Shown here: piece after piece, positions 33,958 to 45,599 of the stretch
Layout of the letters: each line of letters opens with the position of its first letter
Numbering within the stretch: the stretch's first letter is position 1
DNA from: Porogramme epimiltina
Taxonomy: Eukaryota; Basidiomycota; Agaricomycetes; Polyporales; Polyporaceae
Assembly: GCA_900155495.1 (NCBI GenBank)
Contig: FTLJ01000139.1
Location: 91,912-155,911, forward strand
DNA length: 64,000 nt
Direction: 5' to 3'
Notes under the pieces: model-generated
Databases searched by the model: none
Told to the model about the DNA's origin: nothing
Seen by the model: only the letters and a program-made list of their open reading frames with translations
Position numbers and translations under genes: made by a program

Positions 33958-34008
33958 GACTGCTAAGGCCGAACCGAATTCGTCTTCTGTTAGAACGAAG
34001 ACCTAGGG

Positions 34009-35278
34009 ATGTCGAAGCTGCGAGCATTCCATGACACTGGCCCTTCAGCCGACTCCATCGACTATACCACCCTCGTCGTTATCCACGGATGGGCGTGGCA
34101 CAGTGGTATGTCCACTAAAGGCGTCGCGTTATGGATATTATCCTATCTTACACGTTGGCCTCAGGTGTATTCCGGAAACTCCTCCCCCTCGCGTGCACTC
34201 ACAACGCTCGAGTCATCCTTCTCAACCGCCGCGACTTCCCCGGCACTGAACCATACACAGAAGAAGAGCTCGCGCTTCTCCCACCGCCTCCGGGAGAGGA
34301 GCAAGCCGGGACCTTCACAGAAGGTCCGAATGTTCACGCGTTCATGCAGGCCCGCGCGCGCGAGCTGTACGACTTCCTTGTGGACCTAGTCCGGCGCGAC
34401 GGCATACCGCGTGCGCAGCGCGAGAGGAACTTCGGCGGGATCGTGGTCGTAGGGTGGTCCTTTGGGGTGACATGGATGAGCGCACTGCTCGCACACGTCG
34501 CATCATTTCCGGTGTCCCCAGGAGAGCCGTCGCTCAGGGAGCATATACTTCGCGTCGTCTTTTTTGGTATGCGGATCACCCCTCACAACATCCATTGCTG
34601 AACACATGGCACAGATCCCGCCGCGCGAATAATGGGGCAACCCATCGATGGCGTGCGCGACCCCTACAACCCACTCTTTGACCGCTCCGTCCCCGCGGAA
34701 GACGCGCTACCTGCCTTCAATAGGTGGGTTTCAGGATATTACGAGCACGGGAGCACACTCGACACGCTCGAGCGGCGCGTGCCCCTCGCGCAGCCGCCGC
34801 CCACCATTAGCATCATCGCGCCTGACGTCCTCCCGGAGGTGGTGTGCATGGGCCCCGGCGCGCGAGGCGCGTCGGACGGGCGGCTCCTCGCGGGCGCGCT
34901 GCGAACCGGGCTCTTTGGGGAGCTGAGGGAACGCGCGCTCTTCCTAAACCACGCTCTCTCGGAGGCACACCCAGAGGGGGACGACTGGCGGGACGTCGAG
35001 GTCCGGTTCGTGTGGGGCATGCAATCCTCGTGGGAGGTGCAGTACACGAGATTGTTGCTGCTGGAGCAGCTGGCGGAGGCCAGAGAGCAGGGTCGGACGG
35101 TGCGGAATATCCGTCACGTGTGCGTTCAAGGCAACCACTTCGTGGGTCTTCACTTTGCATCTTGCGGGAATGCGACTTCGCTGACGGGGCGCCGCAGGTG
35201 CATTGGGATGACCCCGAGAGGGCGATACAGGCGTTCCTCGCGCCTACAGAAGAGAGTGGCACAAGGCACAAGCAGTAG
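34009..35278 (+). CDS. Alpha/beta hydrolase, copy 3 (368 residues)
   Basis: Third paralogue. Exons 34009-34105, 34165-34566, 34615-35141 and 35198-35278 join in phase. HG motif: DYTTLVVIHGWAWHSGVFRK. NRRDFPGTEPYTEEEL, then the canonical elbow VVVGWSFGVTWM, and the His motif VQGNHFVHWDDPERAIQAF. The region DPYNPLFDRSVPAED and GYYEHGSTLDTLERRVPL is shared with copies 1 and 2 and forms the cap or C-terminal half. High third-position GC separates it from the AT-richer DNA upstream. Its stop lies only 51 bases from the stop of the convergent F-box gene, so the 3' UTRs probably overlap. Confidence 0.86.
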
Positions 35279-35329
35279 CCTGTGACGTTTATATCATGTT
35301 GTAGCGTAATTTAACACCGAGGAGGAAGA

Positions 35330-38238
35330 TCAACGAGAAATGAACACAATGTCGCTGTCTTCGTACTCCTTCTCGTGCCTACGCAAAGTTGTTCTGTTAA
35401 TCCTCCGCCGCGGTGCGCGCAAAGCAACGATATCACTCACCACGCCCGCAGATGATACACGACCTCCTCCGGGCTGTCCGGCATGTTCTCCGTATACAAA
35501 CGCACGAACTCCAACTTCGCCTTCCGGCGCGCCTTGCACACCCGACACGCGAGCCGAGTATCTTCCGTCGGACGCATCGCGATGCGGGACGCGACCTTCT
35601 CGCGGAGCTCGTAGTCGATGTCTATGCGTTCCCAGGCGGGCGAGGTGTCGACGCCCTCGGGGAGGAACTTGATGCAGCAGTCCGGCCCCGTGAGAGGGTG
35701 GCTCGGCTTGAACATGACTTGTTGGCAGAGTGCGGGGATGTGCGCGGGTCTATTGGGTGTCAGCGGGAACTCCGAGATGGGACTGGAGGCTGTGGGACGC
35801 ACAGTTGGGAAAACCTTCGTCGCCTCTTGTAGCGCATATAAGGGTAGCGGACGTGGGCAAACTATTCAGCGCACACATTCAGCTCTATACGGAGACGTAA
35901 GTGCCACGATATACGTACCAACTTGATCCAATTGAGCTCCTCCGGTGGAGGCATCATGGGGTCGCCACACGCGCAATATAAGCGCCCTCTCCGGACGTAC
36001 TCGTCTAGGACGCTCTGGGATGTGTCGCGCGGGATGCCTACGGCGTCGAGAATAAACCTCCCTATATGTATGATCGCGTGTGGCCGGTGTATGGTCGACA
36101 GAGAGTATCCGTCCTCACGCTCAAACCAAGAGCATTGTGGATGTGCTTCGCGGAAGTGCGCGTGGATCTCCGCAAACGGGAGGTACTCATCCCACATCAT
36201 GCAACTCGCGGGGCCGTATTGGCGATCGGGTTCGTTGCAGCGGAAGTAAGCAAAGAACTTGTTGAGCATGACATCGGGATCTTGGTCCTGGTCAAAATCG
36301 GGGTCTTGATCCTGGTCCGTCGCGTCCGGGTCAGGGTTTCCGGCCGATGCCGTTTCTGCATCGCTGGAGGCATCGACGTCTGGCTCATTGTCGTGTTCAC
36401 TGTCATCCTCTGAGAAAGGTAGTTCTCCAACACCACCACCGTCGCTGTCGCCGTCGTCGTCGTTGTCGCCGTCGTCGTCGTCGCCGTCGTCGTTATCGCC
36501 GTTGTCTTCGAAGACCTCAACATCTGAGTCGTATGTCGGGAGTTTCTCAATCGCAGCTTGTTTGGCAGCAAGCTTGTAGGCCTCGATGTCAATGACAACC
36601 TGGTCCGTGATAGCGAGAAAGTCATCTTTAGAGATGTCGTCCTGAGCGTCGTCCTTCTGCGCGAGGTCACGCACACTGGGTAGGTCGCGCACGTCACGTG
36701 GCGTCGGGAACAGGGGGAGGTCCGTGACGAAGATGGGGTCTGAGAAGAAGGTTTCGAAATGCTGCACAATCTGGCCAAGACGTTCGTCTATGCGTGCCCT
36801 GTATGCGACTTTGGCGCGTCGGTCGCGTTCCACCGTGATGAGTTCCTCAAGTTTGGGGAGGATATTGTTCCAGACTAGCTGTTATGTCAGGGGACAAGGC
36901 ACGAGGGTTGGAGTAAAGGCGACAGCTCACTTCTGTCGGTGAGCTCCCTCGACTGATTGAGGAGCTTCGTCCACGCCTCGTTGTTCTGAGGGAAATCCGC
37001 CTCGCTGTAGCCAGCCGTTGCGAGGCGTTCTACAATGCTGTCCGAGCTATCTCAGAACGCAACTCTCAAAATTTTGACGAGATGCGCTCACCTCTCCGAC
37101 CAGGTAGTCTTGACATCCGAGATCCGTTGTTTTCTCTCCGCGACCATGTCGAGGTAAAATCCCAGAATTGCTATAGCTTGCTGCAAGGGAGTAAATCATC
37201 AGCGTCACTGATCAAAAATCTTATCATACGCACTTCGTGCCGCGCGATAATATCGCCCTCTAACAGTTGCAGAATAGCCTCGCCGTCCGGGCCCGAGGGG
37301 AGTTCGTTCATTCTGGCTAATATGTCGCGGACATCGTTGACGTAATATCGACATTTCAGGTCATGTTTAGCTGGATTGGCGACGAGCTCCGCCTCCGCTA
37401 GACCTGGCAACAGTCAATCCGGCGCCTTTATGGATGCAACCAGTTCAAAGGCCTACTGTTTCCCGTCATACATGGGATGTAGCGTAGAACTTGCACCTTC
37501 CCCCGCCAATCTGTGTTTCCAAACGCGGCGGTACCTTGAACGATGCTTTAAAGGGAGCAAGGGAATGACCACGTGAAAGGGAGAGGTCATATGGATGCAC
37601 TAACGTCACGGTCTGGCACGTCTTGCAGAGCCTTAGCCGGATGGCGAAGTCAACCCAGTTAGCGCGTCCAGACCCGCATAGCTGTAGAGTCACATTAGAA
37701 GCCGCGAAGAGACACAGATGCGATGCTACTCACAAAACAGTTCCGTCCGAATATCAGAGCTGTGTACTTCGGATGAGAGATGTCTTTCGGGCATTCGGGC
37801 AGCCCGTCCACCATGCGAACAGAGGCTCTCCAGGACCATTGGCTAGCTTTCGAGGAAAGAATGATATGTAGCGACTTGCACGTCCAGCTCAGATGTTGAA
37901 GGTCTAATGGGGTCAGGTAGGTTGCGATCTGGCGTGGAAGGAGGGGGGGGGATTGGCCTGAGCCCTTGCGAGGTGTGCACGAACATACCTCGAGAATAAC
38001 GTCTGAGGGGATGCCATCCAGCCGCCTCGCTTCCTCGCCCTGTCCGGTACCTCTACCTCCTCGGAATCCTGATCGTCTTGTGCCATTTCGGGAGCGGCGA
38101 CGTTTGCGCGGGGGTTGATGGTCGTCTGTTGCCGCGTGAAGAGAACGTACGCGTTAGGATGATGGTGGAGAAGGACTGTACGTGCTCACTATTCTGTGCC
38201 TGGGGATGGTTCTGGTGCTGCTCGGGCGCGTCGGGCAT
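35330..38238 (-). CDS. Large F-box protein, copy 1 (761 residues)
   Basis: Agaricomycete F-box protein with a long helical body and a conserved C-terminal Cys motif; substrate unknown. Exons (minus) 38190-38238, 37989-38125, 37734-37928, 37605-37681, 37457-37545, 37234-37403, 37092-37180, 36931-37037, 35919-36874, 35803-35861, 35441-35749 and 35330-35378, all phases closed. F-box: LDGIPSDVILEIATYLTPLD then LQHLSWTCKSLHIILSS. It continues with WRASVRMVDGLPECPKDISH. C-terminal landmarks: GRLYCACGDPMMPPPEELNW, GPDCCIKFLPEGVDTSP, CRVCKARRKAKLEF and a short last exon HEKEYEDSDIVFISR. Compared with copies 2 and 3 it carries an extra acidic Asp-rich insert from a trinucleotide repeat. It is the only copy on the minus strand. 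Confidence 0.85.
36441..36510. repeat. Trinucleotide repeat (GTC/GCC type) inside F-box copy 1
   Basis: Near-perfect repeats of GTC with GCC and GTT variants. On the coding (minus) strand they give GAC/GAT runs, so the protein gains a tract of Asp with Gly and Asn (GDDDDGDNDDDGDSDGGG). Copies 2 and 3 lack this insert, so it is a recent expansion. Confidence 0.8.
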
Positions 38239-38854
38239 GCACCTACTAGCGATTTGGCCGTCAGAGGATGCTGAGGAGCAAGTTTATTCACGTCGAGGAG
38301 GTCGATGATGAGAGTTGGTGAGAAGGAAGAGAGTGCCTGCCATGGAGCCTCCCATGGGAATCAAATGGAGAATGGAGCGCGTTCCCAGGCCGCGACCCAT
38401 TGCGTTGTCGAGTCTGAGAGCTGTCGGGAGCGACGGGGGAAGCCAGTCCGCAGTCTGGACGCCGCCGAGCGAGACGGCGGAACGGCTCTCCAACTCCGAG
38501 ACGCCCATTTTTCCAGGCGCCCAGTCTGATCGTTTACACCGGTGATCCACCTCTTCCTCTTGTCCCGAACGATTGCCAGTCTGTAAATCCTCGAATGCCG
38601 CCAAAGAGCGCGTATATTTCTCTCCAACTTGTCTTTTACATGTCTCTCGAAGTTAAAAAAACATCATATCGTTGAAGATGTCACATGCAGCTTCAAAGCA
38701 CCCGTGACGTCATTACCTCAGACTCGAAAACGACGTCATGGTACGGCGTGTAGTGCAAGACAACCTCAAAGATGGCACATATAATGCCAGACAACACCCT
38801 GGGGTCTACCTGCTGCATACTCCACCACCTTTCACATACACGATAACGGCGCGC
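38239..38854. promoter_or_regulatory. Divergent promoter region F-box copy 1 / monooxygenase
   Basis: 616 bases between divergent start codons. A CATATAATG element near 38778-38786 lies about 70 bases before the monooxygenase ATG at 38855. No gene was recognised. Confidence 0.5.
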
Positions 38855-41059
38855 ATGTCTGCCCAGCATCTCTTGTCGACCCATTGGTTTACCCCAATTT
38901 TCAACCTCTACTACACTCTCATCCAGCACATTATCATCTGGCTCTTCAAGCCGGTACGTCAGCACCACATACTCACAAACCTCGGCTAATTCATGCCAAG
39001 CTACCACCTCCATCACCGACCCATCCCAGGTATCCGAAAGGCAGGATAGCCGTCATCGGCGCCGGCCTGACTGGGATCTCAAGTGCAGCGCATGCCATCG
39101 CCCACGGTTTCGACGTAGTGATTTACGAGCAGGATGACAAGATAGGTGAGCTGAGACCATATCCCTCTCGCTAGAGAGCTACAGAATGCTTGTCAGGTGG
39201 TATCTGGGCCCACGTCAACAAGACCTCCGGCTTGCAGCTCAACTCAATGTTATACCGCTTCCACCCCGGAGTTCTCTGGACCTGCGCGTTCCCACATAGA
39301 GATGAAATCCTGTCAGGTGAGCATGGATCTACCTACAAGCGTCTTCACACCGAACCGACGCGCGAGCATGAAAGAAATCCGCCGCGTTTGGAAGGAATAC
39401 CAGCTCGAACCCCGCACCCGATTCAACACCCGCATTACATCTGTGCGGCGCGTCGAGGGGACTGGAGAACGCATCAAGGAAGATCCCACCTCCTCCCGGT
39501 CCAAGTGGACGATCAATGACGGCGACGACGGCCAGTTTGACGCTGTCGTCGTCACCGTCGGCACCTGCGGCCCGCCCTTGAGGATCAAGTTCCCCGGATT
39601 GCCCGACTCCGACCAGAATGCGTCCGATGCCGACGACGAGAAGTGCGAGGGGCAAGGGGAGGTCTTCGAGGGCGATGTTCTCCACTCATCGGAACTCGAC
39701 GACGCCCGACTGGAGGGAAAGCGCGTCATAGTTATCGGGAGCGGCGCCAGTGGTGTAGAGGCAGTCCAAACCGCGCTGGAGAACGGTGCGAAGGGATGCG
39801 TCATGCTCGCACGCGACGACAAGGTATCTTAGCTCGGACTTGTGTCTTAGAGACATGGCCGTTGCCCTGACCTTTTTTTATTAGTGGATCATCCCTCGGA
39901 ACCTCGTCATCGACACGCTGATATCTGCCCAACCATTCGGGCGCGAGATGCCTCTGTCGTTCCTTTGGGAGAAGTTCATCGCGTGGTGGAACTATTCCGG
40001 CGCACCCGACCTGGTACCCGCGCGCCTCGGGCTGTTCGAAAGCACGCCTATCGTCAACGACGAGTTTGTCGGGATCGTGAAGAACGGACAGTGCGAATAT
40101 GTCCGCTGCGACATAGAACGTCTTACACGTCGCGGTGCCCTTGTCAAAATCCGTGGGCGCGAGGTTCCACCTGGCGAGGGCCAAGAGGAAAGAGAGGTAA
40201 GCGCTTCTCTTTGCCTATAGATTGTATGGCTTCGCTGACAACATTGGAAACGCGGTGTAGGTAGAGGGTGACGTCATCGTCTTCGCGACTGGGTTCAAGA
40301 AACCAGACATTACATTCTTCGAGGGCAATCTGTTCCCTAAAGGTTACGAGGCACGCTATTAGTGAGCCATGCGAAAGGGCGTTTGCTGATGGTGCGCATC
40401 CCAGCGTCCGAACCTGTATCTGCAGAACTTCTCAACTGAAGACTGGTCCATCCTCATGACAAATTCATCCTACCAGAACGCCATTGGCACCGTGTAAGTC
40501 TCTTCCATACGCGTTAATCAGCGTTACCAACTGAGGGTCTCTTGGTTTTCCTTAGTGGTCACTTGTGAGTTACCCCATCCCAATGCACGCTCTCTGGGCA
40601 GCTGACAATCCCGTCCTCGACACAGCCATATAGGCATTTGTACGTCCTGCTGTCTCGTTTATAACCTGCCCTCTGCACTCCCTTACGCTTCGCCTTGCTC
40701 TATTCTAGATATGCGCATCCTGCTTACCTTCCTGATGGACCCTGGGGCGCGCCCGACCCCGAGGGACATGAAGCTTTGGGTTGACGTCATCCGCTTCATC
40801 AAAAGTGGCGCCCGCGGCGGCGCGCTCAGTTTCTTCACATACATGGAGCTCAGTATGCCCGCCTTCAACACCCCATGCTTCATGAAGCTCACGATTGAAC
40901 AGCGCTCTGGCTGCTCCTCTTCCACATCTTTCGCCTCGATAGGCTCAAATGGTACGTCGCATCCCGAATTGCGATAGTCGACCCATGTTGATCTGGTCTA
41001 TCAGGCTGTTCTTCATCATGCAGGGATGGGGAGTGCACCCGAGAGAATACAGGCAGTGA
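38855..41059 (+). CDS. FAD/NADPH-dependent monooxygenase (FMO-like)
   Basis: Flavin-dependent oxygenase related to FMO and Baeyer-Villiger enzymes; substrate unknown. Exons 38855-38953, 39001-39145, 39197-39316, 39375-39823, 39885-40196, 40261-40350, 40405-40493, 40556-40564, 40626-40639, 40709-40852, 40903-40951 and 41005-41059 give 524 residues in phase. A hydrophobic N-terminal segment (FNLYYTLIQHIIIWLF) may anchor it to a membrane. FAD fold: IAVIGAGLTGISSAAHA (about 49-65). FMO/BVMO-type motif FEGDVLHSSEL (about 219-229), NADPH fold VIVIGSGASGVEAV (about 239-252), and VIVFATGFKKPD (about 381-392). Exons of 9 and 14 bases and a GC-AG intron after GYE make the gene hard for automated callers. 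An in-frame ATG at 38738 lies upstream of the TATA-like element and is less likely. Confidence 0.87.
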
Positions 41060-42739
41060 TGCAAAAACTGAGTAAGCAGACAGCAAGAAGAAGTCCGGCC
41101 CTAGGCTGAGTTCCAGTACCTTACGCAGTGATCGTATGATATGTCGCATGCGCGTTACGGAGCTTGTTCCTTGGCCTTCTGCAACGCGGCTGATGATGCG
41201 GCAACTTCGAGAACCACGCTCTCAAGCCGGCAACGGGGCTTGCCAGCTTATACCGCCGGCAGCCTTTTCCGCCGCGTCAGTCCGAGGACTTGGCCTAGCG
41301 CTACGACATGAACACTCCGTTACTCGGGGAGGCTCAGAGTCGCGCAGCTGGGCGCGCGCTCCTCGGCATTCCGGCCATCGCCTTCTCAGTTCTTGTGGCG
41401 GCTGACCGCATCCTCCTTTGATCAGCGTTGAATACATACCTGTTCGCTCTGCGGAGGAGCGTGATATATTGAGCTTTGGAAGCCGCCACCTTCCCCAGAT
41501 AGAACTTTATGGAGACCGGGGGTCGGCTCTGCCCTCTCGTTATCCGTGAACATGGCAAGAAGCGCAAGCCCACCATTCAAGTACCTGGGGGCTAGAGTCA
41601 AGAGAGGACGCAGGTCTTAATGTGCTTTGAATATTTGAGATGCTTTCTTTCTAATGACAACGGAGGATGACTGGATGATGGTGGCACGACAATTGCAATT
41701 TGTCATTGTTCAGGGCAGGCCGATACGCGTTTGCACGTGAGCTCTTCCGAGCGCTTGATTTTTCAGAGGACCACTGGCCGTCGGATTTTGCAAACGACGA
41801 TATCAGGCCCTTGAACTTGGTAAAGTATTTTTCTCTTTCCATTAGTTATTCCGCTCATCGACAAAGTTGGACAGACAAGGCTTGTGACACCACATAGCCA
41901 TCGAGAACATGTCAGGGCAAAGCGCTTCTGCGAGACATGCGAGTCTCACAGGAGCGTTTGCTCGTCGGGCGGCAGTAACAACGTAACAAAGACAATTAGG
42001 CCGCACTTCCTCCACTCACGAGGAAGTCGCATGCCCGATAGTGTCGATTCCTTTTGTTCCCTTTCTCGTCAGCCTTCCATGGTCTCCAGCACTTACGCCA
42101 CCCGCCCGTTATGAGCGGCCAGATGATCATCTCCTCTCCTGCCGAAGCTCAGATGTCGTTGTGCTCGGAGTTCTTGATCGGTTTCAGGATCAGAAAGCAC
42201 TGAAGTGGCTCATTAAGAATCTGGATACTTACAAAGACTTGTGAGAGAGCCGATTAATGAACGCAGGCATGAGAGGGCCGTGGTTGGAGTTCTTCCGAGT
42301 CGTTGAGTAGGAGGGATGTCCGCTATACGATACTGATGCATTTGATTTCTAGACCATGAACTGAACTATCTTTGTGCATTGAACACGCAACCAGGCTCGA
42401 CACCTAGGGAGTCTATGCTGCCTTCGCGGGATTGGGTCGACTTCCGTTAACTCCAGATTCGATGCCAGCGAATCCACGTAAGACCGCTCCGTTCCGTTCC
42501 TTTCTATCTCCCATCGAACCCAGGTGAAGGTTACGTGGCCGCACCACCATTGGAAGATCTCTTGAGCACCGGTCTCCCCAAAATTGGCACGGCTTTGTCG
42601 AAAGGCACCAGATGGGGCGCCCACAGGGGAGCTGACACTGGTGGCACCGCGATGTACGACACCTCATATACCGCCTTCGTATTCACCGTTGAGCCTAAAG
42701 AGACCTCTTCTCCCCGCTTCCTACGCCCTCAACTTCACT
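41060..42739. other. Intergenic, no gene seen
   Basis: About 1.7 kb. Short open frames only, no tRNA and no recognisable repeat ends. The right end holds the promoter of seven-helix copy 2. Confidence 0.5.
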
Positions 42740-44222
42740 ATGTTGTCACTTCGGGCCGCGGGCATCGTCTCAACGGTCCTTGAAGCCATTCTCTATGGTA
42801 TGTCCCGAGGGTTCCGTTCTAGCACCCAATGTCGTTGTAGAAGTGCGGAGCTAATGCGTCGCCACAGGATTGTCCGTTTTCATGGCGGCGCTCTCTGGGT
42901 TCATTATGTTTCGTTACCGGCGCAGAGAGCGCATCAATTACGGATTGGTCGTTGCAGGGTGTGCCCTGTTGATTCTCGCTACCGCAGTAGGTACATAATA
43001 TGTACACCAAAGGAGCATTTATTGACGCTCATTACCCCCAGGAAATGGGTGTCAACACGACAAGGCTTTACCAAGGCTTCCTTACGATCGGGCCCTCTCT
43101 CCCTAATGGTCCTGAAGAGTACTTCGGCGACGTTTCGCAAACCACATTCGTTGTCAAGAGCTGTCTCTACAATACCCAAACACTCATTCTCGATGGCATT
43201 GTGGTAATTCTGATTACAACATCACACTCGCAGACCTATATTAATGGAACATTTTGCAGATATACCGCGCGTACATTGTATGGCAGAATATTTGGATCGT
43301 TGCAGTACCAATCCTAGTGTGGTTCAGTCTCTTTGGTAAGCGTAATCCTATTTCTCAAAGGGTTACTATAGAGCTAAACCAGCGAGTATTTTAGCCGTAT
43401 CTATTGGGCTCAATATCTCCCTTGTCACAGCGGGATCTCACAAAGGAAATGTGTTTGCCACTGCAACGGGCAGTTGGATCACCGCCAACTATTCCATGAC
43501 ATTGGGCACTAACCTTACCTCTACTAGTAAGCAATAATTTCTCCATTAGTTGACTGTCTTTGGCACTCAATTGTTGTTTCTCATGCCTTCATTTGCAGTG
43601 CTACTAGCGTACAAGATATGGACCATATCCCGCAGGTCCGCACAGTATCGCGCGAATGACGCCTTCAGCCCCGCGCTCCGCGTCATCATCGAAAGCGGCG
43701 CCATATACTCCATAACGATCACGGTCGCACTCATTTTGTTCGTCGTGCAATCACCCGCCGTGTACATCATGCTTGACTTAGTAAGCCCCTCGTTCAATGC
43801 CCATTTTGACGTCTCTGATAACGTCTCACCCTTGATTTTACGCTGACTCGCTGCCCCAGATTTCGCCCATCATCTCCATCGTCTTCCATATGCTCATCAT
43901 ACACATCGGCATCACCAACAGACGCGCATTCGCGCCCTCGCAGACAGCGGTCAGCACGGGCCAGAGCAGCGGCACCTGGCGCCATGGATCGCGCGGCTCC
44001 GGGAAACGCCGTCGCGGCGCCGATGAATCGTATGCTATGCAAAGTCTCAAAGTTGAGATCTCCCAGATTGTCGAAGAAGATGTGCAACAGACCCCACGTC
44101 TTTACACGGACACCAACGACACAGTGTTGGAACTAAAGAGAGGGTCCCTAGGTGTGAACGACTCGGAGGAACACCAGGATGCTGCATCAGAAGAGCGGTG
44201 TTCGTATGAAGTCCCAGTGTGA
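42740..44222 (+). CDS. Orphan seven-transmembrane protein, copy 2
   Basis: Same family as copies 1 and 3. Exons 42740-42797, 42868-42986, 43042-43203, 43260-43335, 43395-43526, 43599-43780 and 43860-44222 give 363 residues; the first six exons (58, 119, 162, 76, 132, 182 bases) have exactly the lengths of the other copies. Helices: near 5-32, 40-60, 90-115, 118-145, 160-185, 200-226 and 230-252. Loop and helix landmarks are MFRYRRRERINYGLVVAGCA, GVNTTRLYQGFLTIGP, VKSCLYNTQTLILD, GSWITANYSMTLGTNLTS and LRVIIESGAIYSITITVAL. The cytosolic tail includes SYAMQSLKVEISQIVEED and ends CSYEVPV. Confidence 0.86.
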
Positions 44223-45599
44223 GTAACAGGTATGCCCCGACATACGGTATGTACCGGTGTGTTGCCTCATTATACTCAAGCTCACCTATGCCTCTTTCTC
44301 AGCCCTTGTAGGAGTCATTCTTTCCTATCCAAAAATTGTAACCGCGGAATGTCCGGGCCCGTCCCCGTCTTCCGGTCTCGGATCACCGCGTTATTCGCGA
44401 CTCGATCGATGATTACATGGCTGTTCCGGAAACAGCCTTATACCAATCACTACGTTAGGTGACGTTGTGCACGTAGAATTGAAACATGTAACAAACGACT
44501 GTAAACGGGCTCTGTGCGACCACGTTCGCCTAATGGGCAAGTATTTGTTCTTACTGGTGCTTATATTGTGGCGCCAGGATGCGAGGCGAGGGAAAGTGTG
44601 GCGGGTGGGTGGGGACTTGATGTGGGATGTGCGAGGAGTAGCCACAAGTGGCATAATGGGGGCCTGAGTAGAGTGGGAGAGGCACACCATCGCACTGTCG
44701 GGTCCTTCTCAAAGATATTACCCAACGGAACTCGCATAAAGGTTCATGGCTGTAGTGATGCCCTCCAGGTGACTGGCATGCTTTATCAACACCTAGTGGC
44801 AATGGTATGTAGTCCTATACTACTATGACATGCGCCGAGATGGTATCGCATAGAGAAGAGGATGGGAAGATAAATTTATCTTTTCGCTACCCACGCTACC
44901 ACATCCGACGCTCAGCATCGCGCCGCGGATACACTATTCGGCTTCTTCGCGAGCCCACCGGACCTCCGGTGGGGGTGGCGCCACTGCGGTGTGATGGCCG
45001 CTAGCCTGCGAGCCCTCTCCTGGGTCGCGCATTCTTCTCTTGGACAGAGGTATTTTACAGTATGGGAACCGCTCGAGGCACATCCGTTTGTAGCGGACGA
45101 GTCTGAGAAGGATGTGGGAGTATGCTGAGTAATAGTATTCAGATGTACACAGCTACTCATTGAAGAGGGACACTAGCGTATGCTATTGATGTTGGTGCGT
45201 CACTGTACATAAGTCATACGCGTCATCTTACGCGGCACTGCACGGTTTAGCGTGTGCTTCCATATATCTTGAACTGCTCTTAGTCTTATGCCATTTATGA
45301 TTGATCAAAATCCTCGCCATCGAAGCCCCTTCGTCTTTCGGCATCATGATAGAATCAGGCGAAAAGGACGGCAATACACCGGGGCGCTAGAAGGTATAGA
45401 ATCGAGGCCCGCCAGATCCTCCAAATGAGGATCGAAGGTCTCTGTATGGAACAAACTTCACATTCGGTACTAGTGAAGAACAGCCTCGGTGGCGTAGCTT
45501 CTAAGTTAAACTATAAACTGGTTGAGTTATATACAATCGCTGCTGCCAGCGGCTGAATCCGCTGCCCCTTCGTGGCTTCCTCCTGCTAGAGCGTTCAGT
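44223..45599. other. Intergenic, no gene seen
   Basis: About 1.4 kb between seven-helix copies 2 and 3. No protein-like frame or repeat was recognised. The last 150 bases are the promoter of copy 3. Confidence 0.5.

Larger units (their letters stand above)
31898..34008. other. Gene-poor stretch between hydrolases 2 and 3
   Basis: Contains a coding-like remnant on the minus strand (about 32210-32760), an imperfect tandem duplication at 33244-33425, and the TATA box of hydrolase 3. No intact gene was found. Confidence 0.5.

Noticed and set aside
38738..38854. Upstream in-frame ATG as the start of the monooxygenase
   Set aside because: The extension would place the TATA-like element inside the coding region and has no family counterpart; the ATG at 38855 begins just before the hydrophobic anchor.
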